Source: an uncultured Lachnospiraceae bacterium (GTDB lineage: Bacteria > Bacillota > Clostridia > Lachnospirales > Lachnospiraceae). From it: 64,000 bases of DNA. Positions 59,020-64,000 of the stretch are shown here, in pieces. The stretch lies in the NCBI GenBank assembly GCA_902476265.1, contig CABSCP010000005.1, positions 1-64,000 on the forward strand, in the 5' to 3' direction. Each line of letters begins with the position of its first letter. The first letter of the stretch is position 1. The notes below the pieces were generated by a model. The model had not been told where the DNA came from and did no database searches. It saw only the letters and a program-made list of their open reading frames with translations. The position numbers and the translations under genes were made by a program.

Positions 59020-61671
59020 TCAATTGCCCCATCTGTTCTTTAACTTGTTCTGGAGACGGTACAGCGTGTTTAAGGCATCCAGAGGCGTCATGGTACTGAT
59101 TTCCACACTCTTTAATTCCTCCAGTACATCCTCATCCTTTACCGTATCAAACAGGGAAATCTGTTCCAGATCCACCTCATCATAATGCTTCTGCTTTTTG
59201 GCGGCCCCTTCCATGTCGATGGAAATGCTCTGCACCTTTTCCGTAATATCGTTGTCCGAAAGCTGTTCCACAATTTCTTTTGCCCGGTCGATTACCATGT
59301 CCGGCACGCCGGCCAGCTTTGCCACCTGAATCCCGTAACTCTTATCCGCCCCGCCTTTGATAATTTTCCGTAAAAAAACGATGTCATCCCCTTTTTCTTT
59401 GACGGCGATGCAATAATTGTTCACGTTGCCGATCTTGCCTTCCAGCTCGGTCAGCTCGTGATAATGGGTGGCAAACAGGGTTTTTGCGCCCAGCAGCTTT
59501 TTATTGCTGATATGCTCAATCACCGCCCAGGCGATGGAAAGCCCGTCAAAGGTGGAAGTTCCCCGCCCGATTTCATCCAGCACCAGAAGGCTTTTGGGGG
59601 TGGCATTGCGGAGGATGTTGGCAACCTCATTCATTTCCACCATAAAAGTGGACTGGCCGCTGGCCAGGTCGTCGGAAGCGCCCACACGGGTGAAAATGCG
59701 GTCCACAATCCCGATGTTTGCGGATTTTGCGGGCACAAAGCTGCCGATCTGGGCCAGCAGCACGATCAGCGCCGCCTGCCGCATATAGGTGGATTTACCG
59801 GCCATGTTGGGGCCGGTAATCACCGCCACGCAATGCTTCTGGTTATCCAGGAAAGTGTCGTTTGCGATGAACATGTCATGTTCGATCATCTGTTCCACCA
59901 CCGGATGCCTGCCGTCCTTAATATCGATAATCCCTTTTTCATTCAGAGAGGGGCGGACGTAGTGATTGCGTTCCGCAACCAGGGAAAGGGAGGCTGCCAC
60001 ATCCAGTCTGGCGATGGCTTTGGCCGTGCGCTGGATCCGTTCGATTTCGCCCGCGATATGATCCCGGACTTCGCAGAATTTATCGTATTCCAGCACCGTC
60101 AGCTTTTCTTCCGCATTCAGGATCATGTCCTCCAGTTCTTTTAACCGGGGCATGGAATAGCGCTCCGCGTTGGCAAGGGTCTGTTTTCGCACATAATCCT
60201 CCGGCACCATATCTTTATAGGAGTTTGTCACTTCCAGATAATAGCCGAACACTTTGTTATATTTGATGCGCAGGTTTTTGATCCCGGTGCGCTCCCGTTC
60301 CTGCTCCTCCAGTTGGGCCAGCCAGGTTTTCCCTTCCGTTTTTGCCTGTCTGAGCTGGTCAATGGTTTCGTCAAACCCTTCCCGGATGATCCCGCCCTCC
60401 CGGATGGAAATGGGCGGTTCTTCGGCGATGGAATTGTCGATCAGCGAAAAAAGATCGGTCAGATCATCGGTCTCTTCCTCGATTTTGACCAGACAGGCTG
60501 CCTGAAACTCCTTTAATACCGTCTTGATGTGGGGCAGCATTTCCATGGAATTGCGGAAGGCGATCAGATCCCTGGGGTTGGCTGTTTTATAGCTGACTTT
60601 TCCAAGCAGGCGCTCCATATCATAGATGGCGTTGAGATATTCCCGCAGCTCTTCTCTGGACATGGGATTTTTGCATAATTCCTCCACCCCGTCCAGCCGC
60701 TCTTCCATTGCTTCCTTATTGATCAGGGGCTGCTCGATATAGCTGCGCAGCATTCGGGCCCCCATGGCGGTTTTGGTTTTATCCAGCACCCACAAAAGGG
60801 AACCTCTCTTCTGCTTTTCCCGAAGCGTCTCCGTCAGTTCCAGGTTCCGGCGGGTGGAAGAATCCAGCAGCATATACCGGCTGGTGAGATAAGGGTACAG
60901 GTGGGTGAAATGGGCCAGGTTGTTTTTCTGGGTATCATAAAGATACTGCAGAAGGCTGCCGGCGGCAATCAGCCCGCTGGGAAATTCCTCCACCCCCAGT
61001 CCGGTCAGCGTGGATACATGAAAGTGCTTCTGCAGGCACTTCCGGCACAGATCCTCGTCAAAATAATGGGGTTCCAGCGGATAAATGGTGATGTGCATCC
61101 GGGCGCGCAGGTCTTCCAGGTCAACGCTGCTCATCATGAAGGCATCGTTACAGATGATTTCGGAAGGATGATATTTGTTGATTTCATCCAGAAGCTTGCG
61201 CACATCCTCCACCTCCGTCACGTAATAGTCCCCGGTGGTGACGTCCGCCACGGAAATTCCCGTTTTCCCGGTGAAATGGGCGACACACATCAGATAATTG
61301 TTTTTGGATTCCTCCAAAGCCTGGACATCCAGATTTGTGCCGGGGGTTACAATCCGGACCACATCCCGTTTGACCAGTCCCTTGGCAAGCTTGGGATCCT
61401 CCATCTGTTCACAGATCGCCACCTTATATCCTTTGGAAACCAGTTTATTCAAATACCCTTCCACAGCATGATAGGGAACTCCGCACATGGGAGCTCTCTC
61501 TTCCTGTCCGCAGTTTTTTCCGGTGAGCGTGATTTCCAGCTCCTTTGACGCGGTCAGGGCATCTTCGAAAAACATTTCATAAAAATCCCCCAGCCGGTAA
61601 AAAAGGATACAGTCCGGATACTGCTTTTTTGTCTCCATGTACTGCTGCATCATGGGCGTTAATTCTGCCAT
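59020..61671 (-). CDS. mutS: DNA mismatch repair protein MutS
   Basis: An 883-residue mismatch-recognition ATPase. The N-terminal mismatch-binding domain includes YRLGDFYEMFFEDA, with the Phe-x-Glu wedge in FYE. The ATPase has the P-loop GPNMAGKST (about 618-626), LVLDEIGRGTSTFDG and ATHYHELT. AAGGAG precedes the ATG. It lies 35 bases after miaB, in the standard clostridial order miaB-mutS-mutL-miaA. Confidence 0.96.
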   Translation of the reverse strand: MAELTPMMQQYMETKKQYPDCILFYRLGDFYEMFFEDALTASKELEITLTGKNCGQEERAPMCGVPYHAVEGYLNKLVSKGYKVAICEQMEDPKLAKGLVKRDVVRIVTPGTNLDVQALEESKNNYLMCVAHFTGKTGISVADVTTGDYYVTEVEDVRKLLDEINKYHPSEIICNDAFMMSSVDLEDLRARMHITIYPLEPHYFDEDLCRKCLQKHFHVSTLTGLGVEEFPSGLIAAGSLLQYLYDTQKNNLAHFTHLYPYLTSRYMLLDSSTRRNLELTETLREKQKRGSLLWVLDKTKTAMGARMLRSYIEQPLINKEAMEERLDGVEELCKNPMSREELREYLNAIYDMERLLGKVSYKTANPRDLIAFRNSMEMLPHIKTVLKEFQAACLVKIEEETDDLTDLFSLIDNSIAEEPPISIREGGIIREGFDETIDQLRQAKTEGKTWLAQLEEQERERTGIKNLRIKYNKVFGYYLEVTNSYKDMVPEDYVRKQTLANAERYSMPRLKELEDMILNAEEKLTVLEYDKFCEVRDHIAGEIERIQRTAKAIARLDVAASLSLVAERNHYVRPSLNEKGIIDIKDGRHPVVEQMIEHDMFIANDTFLDNQKHCVAVITGPNMAGKSTYMRQAALIVLLAQIGSFVPAKSANIGIVDRIFTRVGASDDLASGQSTFMVEMNEVANILRNATPKSLLVLDEIGRGTSTFDGLSIAWAVIEHISNKKLLGAKTLFATHYHELTELEGKIGNVNNYCIAVKEKGDDIVFLRKIIKGGADKSYGIQVAKLAGVPDMVIDRAKEIVEQLSDNDITEKVQSISIDMEGAAKKQKHYDEVDLEQISLFDTVKDEDVLEELKSVEISTMTPLDALNTLYRLQNKLKNRWGN

Positions 61672-61706
61672 CTGTATTTTCTCCTTCGTATCAATTCCAG
61701 TGCTGT

Positions 61707-63152
61707 TTATAAAATATGGCCTCTATAGTAAAAGCCGTGGCATTCCTCCAGAACAACGTCCACAATTTTCCCGATCAGACTTTCTTCCCCCGGGAAATGG
61801 ACAATGGTATTGTTGGAAAGCCTTCCGGTGAGAAGGGAAGGATCCTGTTCATTCACTTCCTCCACCAGCGCGGACATGGTCTGTCCCTCCAACCGCGCCA
61901 CCTGTTCCCTGGCCGTATCCTGCACCGTTTTTAAAACCCGGTCGAAACCTTCCTTCACCACTTCTTCGGACACCTGGTTTTCCATGGCCGCGGCCGGCGT
62001 GCCCGTCCGTTTGGAATAAATAAAGGTAAACGCGTTGTCAAACTTCACCCGCCGGATCACATCGATGGTTTCCTCTACGTCCGCCAAAGTCTCTCCCGGA
62101 AATCCCACAATGATATCCGTGGTCAGGGAAATATCGGGAATCTCCCGTTTGATCTTTTCCGCCAGCAAAAGATACTGCTCTTTGGTGTAACGGCGGTTCA
62201 TCTCTTTTAAAATCCGGGTGGAACCGGACTGCAGCGGCAGGTGCAGATGCCTGCAGATTTTTTTGGAGCGCTTCATCACCGCAATCAGCTCATCGGAAAG
62301 ATCCTTTGGATGAGAAGTCATGAAACGGATCCGTTCCAGGCCTTCAATTTTTTCCACTTCTTCCAGAAGCTGTGCAAAACTCACCGGCGTTTCCAGATTC
62401 TTTCCGTAGGAATTCACATTCTGCCCCAAAAGCATGACTTCCACCACGCCGTCTTTCACCAGCTCCTCGATTTCCCGGATAATATCTTTTGGCTCCCGGC
62501 TCCGTTCCCTGCCCCGCACATAGGGCACAATGCAATAACTGCAGAAATTGTTGCAGCCAAACATGATGTTGATGCCGGACTTGAAGGGGTATTTGCGCTC
62601 CACCGGCAAATCCTCCACAATCTGCCGGGTATCCTGCCAGATATCAATGACCATCCGGTCATTTTCAAACATACTGCATAAAAGCTCCGCAAATTTGAAA
62701 ATATTGTGGGTCCCGAAAATCAGGTCCACAAACCGGTAGCTTTTTTGGATCTTTTCAATGACGGAAGTCTCCTGCATCATACAGCCGCAGAGCGCGATCC
62801 TTTTGGCAGGGTTTTTCTTTTTCATGCTGTTTAAAAAACCAAGCCTGCCGTATACCCGCTGGTTGGCGTTGTCCCGCACCGTGCAGGTGTTATAAATGAC
62901 AAAGTCCGCCGTCTCCTCCCGGATGAGCGCATATCCCACCTCTTCCAGTATCCCGGCCAGCTTTTCCGAATCCCGGGCATTCATCTGACACCCAAAGGTG
63001 ATGACGGAGGCGGAAAGAGGACGGCCCATTCTTTCGCTTTCCTCTTTTACATACTTCCTCGCTTTTGCGATAAAATAATACTGCCTTTCAGGCTCCGTTT
63101 CCGGGGCCGGCTTACTGATATCTATGCTGTCAAAATCTATATCCTTGTACAT
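61707..63152 (-). CDS. miaB: tRNA-2-methylthio-N6-dimethylallyladenosine synthase
   Basis: A 481-residue radical SAM methylthiotransferase that completes ms2i6A37. The N-terminal UPF0004 domain carries the auxiliary-cluster cysteines (FGCQMN, YNTCTVRDNA, GCMMQ). The radical SAM motif is CNNFCSYC (CxxxCxxC), and a TRAM domain closes the C-terminus. It is first in the repair/tRNA cluster with a strong promoter at 63192-63220, and it works after MiaA, encoded downstream. Confidence 0.95.
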   Translation of the reverse strand: MYKDIDFDSIDISKPAPETEPERQYYFIAKARKYVKEESERMGRPLSASVITFGCQMNARDSEKLAGILEEVGYALIREETADFVIYNTCTVRDNANQRVYGRLGFLNSMKKKNPAKRIALCGCMMQETSVIEKIQKSYRFVDLIFGTHNIFKFAELLCSMFENDRMVIDIWQDTRQIVEDLPVERKYPFKSGINIMFGCNNFCSYCIVPYVRGRERSREPKDIIREIEELVKDGVVEVMLLGQNVNSYGKNLETPVSFAQLLEEVEKIEGLERIRFMTSHPKDLSDELIAVMKRSKKICRHLHLPLQSGSTRILKEMNRRYTKEQYLLLAEKIKREIPDISLTTDIIVGFPGETLADVEETIDVIRRVKFDNAFTFIYSKRTGTPAAAMENQVSEEVVKEGFDRVLKTVQDTAREQVARLEGQTMSALVEEVNEQDPSLLTGRLSNNTIVHFPGEESLIGKIVDVVLEECHGFYYRGHIL

Positions 63153-63191
63153 TCTGCAATCCGCCTTTCAAAAAATAAAATATGCGTTCGT

Positions 63192-63220
63192 ATTATACCG
63201 CAAATCCATTTTTTATTCAA
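63192..63220 (-). promoter_or_regulatory. Promoter of the miaB-mutS-mutL operon
   Basis: On the minus strand TTGAAT (63220-63215) and TATAAT (63197-63192) are spaced by 17 bases, about 40 bases before the miaB start. Confidence 0.75.
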
Positions 63221-63242
63221 GTAAAAGGGTCACACCTTCAGG

Positions 63243-63279
63243 ATAGCTGAAGTGGAAAGTTTATTTCCACTTCAGCTAT
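63243..63279. repeat. Perfect inverted repeat upstream of the miaB promoter
   Basis: A 16-base perfect stem (ATAGCTGAAGTGGAAA and its complement) with a 5-base loop. No T run follows on the minus strand; on the plus strand TTTTTT begins several bases later. It could be an old terminator or an operator. The rest of the gap 63153-63436 shows only the miaB promoter and the hairpin at 63368. Confidence 0.6.
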
Positions 63280-63367
63280 GGAAAATACTTTTTTCACCAT
63301 ATTCCCATTATCATCTAATAAATGATTAAAATGCCGGTAAATCCAGTTTTGTTTGCCAGAAACAGAC

Positions 63368-63402
63368 AAGGTGGCTCGCCTCTGAATGATGCAAGCCACC
63401 TT
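63368..63402 (-). terminator. Terminator of the alpha/beta hydrolase gene
   Basis: A 12-base stem AAGGTGGCTTGC/GCGAGCCACCTT on the minus strand. Its one irregular pair is G-U in minus-strand RNA but A-C in plus-strand RNA, which supports minus-strand transcription. It is followed by GTCTGTTTC. Confidence 0.65.
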
Positions 63403-63436
63403 ACCATTTAATTGTCACTCCTTTTAATATTCATTT

Positions 63437-64000
63437 TTATATTTCTCGGAAACACTTTATCAAAAAATCACCCATTAGTTTCCATGCTTTCTTTGCCTGT
63501 TCTTCATTATATTCAAACAAAACATGCGTGAACCCATGCTGGCATCCCTCAAAACATTTATAGGTTACGTCCACATTTTCCTTTCTTAACTTATCTGCAA
63601 GAACTTCCTCGTCTTTTCTCAAAGGATCATATTCAGCCGAAATAATCAGAAAAGCAGGAAAACCCTTTAGATCCGCATAAAGCGGAGTCGCAAGAGGATT
63701 TTGTCCATCTCCATGTTCAACCAAATACCAATCTTTATATTGTGTCATTCTGTCTACATTCCTATCATTTGCCAGTTGAATCTCTTCTTCTTCACTGATC
63801 GTCAGATTAACCGGAACATAATCTGCAATGATTCCTTTGATACTGTCTGCATGTCCTAAATCCCGCAGTTGCAGACAGGCACTGATAGCGATGCTCCCTC
63901 CCGCACTATGTCCTCCTATAACCACTTTATCAGCATCTATTGAATATTCATCTGCCCTTTTTAAGATACTTAATATCACTTCCGCAGATGTAACCGTCGG
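63437..64000 (-). CDS. Alpha/beta hydrolase (esterase/lipase, hormone-sensitive lipase-like), 5' end outside the window
   Basis: The C-terminal 188 codons or so of an alpha/beta-fold hydrolase; the frame stays open through base 64000, so the true start is outside. The nucleophile elbow GHSAGG lies about 30 residues into the visible part. The catalytic Asp is probably in AEYDPLRKD and the His in CQHGFTHV. The second half of an Abhydrolase_3 protein (usually about 300 residues) is therefore present. The substrate cannot be told. A terminator follows at 63368. Confidence 0.85.
   Translation of the reverse strand, partial: PTVTSAEVILSILKRADEYSIDADKVVIGGHSAGGSIAISACLQLRDLGHADSIKGIIADYVPVNLTISEEEEIQLANDRNVDRMTQYKDWYLVEHGDGQNPLATPLYADLKGFPAFLIISAEYDPLRKDEEVLADKLRKENVDVTYKCFEGCQHGFTHVLFEYNEEQAKKAWKLMGDFLIKCFREI

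Noticed and set aside
63243..63279. Inverted repeat considered as terminator of the hydrolase gene
   Set aside because: It lacks an adjacent T run on the minus strand, and a better candidate with a strand-informative G-U pair lies at 63368-63402.
1..64000. CRISPR array, tRNA or rRNA genes
   Set aside because: No regularly spaced repeats, no tRNA-like cloverleaf with TTCRANY arm, and no rRNA signature were seen on either strand when reading the intergenic regions.

Overview
The window looks like a chromosome segment of an anaerobic Gram-positive gut-type Firmicute, most likely a member of the Lachnospiraceae (family inferred from gene content, not from a marker search). Supporting this are an L27 precursor with the Firmicutes N-terminal extension and its Prp protease, SepF together with MinCDE and MreBCD, a clostridial radical-SAM/DUF2344/RNase G cluster, an LL-diaminopimelate aminotransferase remnant, YesM/YesN-type two-component control of a sugar transporter, and AGGAGG ribosome sites throughout.

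Bases 1-3800 are foreign: the right end of an integrative conjugative element. It starts inside the 3' end of a group II intron, then carries a sigma-factor-like protein, three small accessory proteins and a large serine recombinase. This part is visibly more GC-rich than the host genes. Three copies of a palindromic motif separate its transcription units, one with its core reversed. The element has cut a GHKL (AgrC-like) sensor kinase gene, of which only the cytoplasmic part (to 4566) remains here.

Bases 4.6-11.9 kb hold a plus-strand operon (radical SAM protein, DUF2344 protein, RNase G, NUDIX hydrolase, GH13 glucosidase), a cytidylate-kinase-like gene and a dapL fragment. Bases 11.9-22.1 kb form a sugar-use locus. 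A YesM/YesN sensor-regulator pair diverges from an ABC importer operon with two solute-binding lipoproteins, one permease pair and two cytoplasmic GH172 (DUF2961) glycosidases. This is the best candidate for an under-described system. Bases 22.2-29.3 kb carry dtd, an AI-2E-family exporter, ttcA plus a Xer-type recombinase, and a second two-component system.

At 29.4-30.7 kb lexA diverges from a LysM protein resembling the SOS division inhibitor YneA, with four SOS-box-like sites between them. From 30.7 kb onward everything is on the minus strand and mostly housekeeping: the rplU-prp-rpmA-obg-yhbY-nadD-yqeK-rsfS ribosome cluster; cstA with a small partner gene; aroB-lspA-rluD; an HlyD-like protein with yggS and sepF; and a long cell-shape and division cluster (radC, mreBCD, mrdA, minCDE, rodA, mgsA, dacA). 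The last block is miaB-mutS-mutL-miaA plus a methionine-gamma-lyase-like gene, with two very long hairpins between mutL and miaA. A partial alpha/beta hydrolase runs off the right edge. No tRNA, rRNA or CRISPR array was seen.
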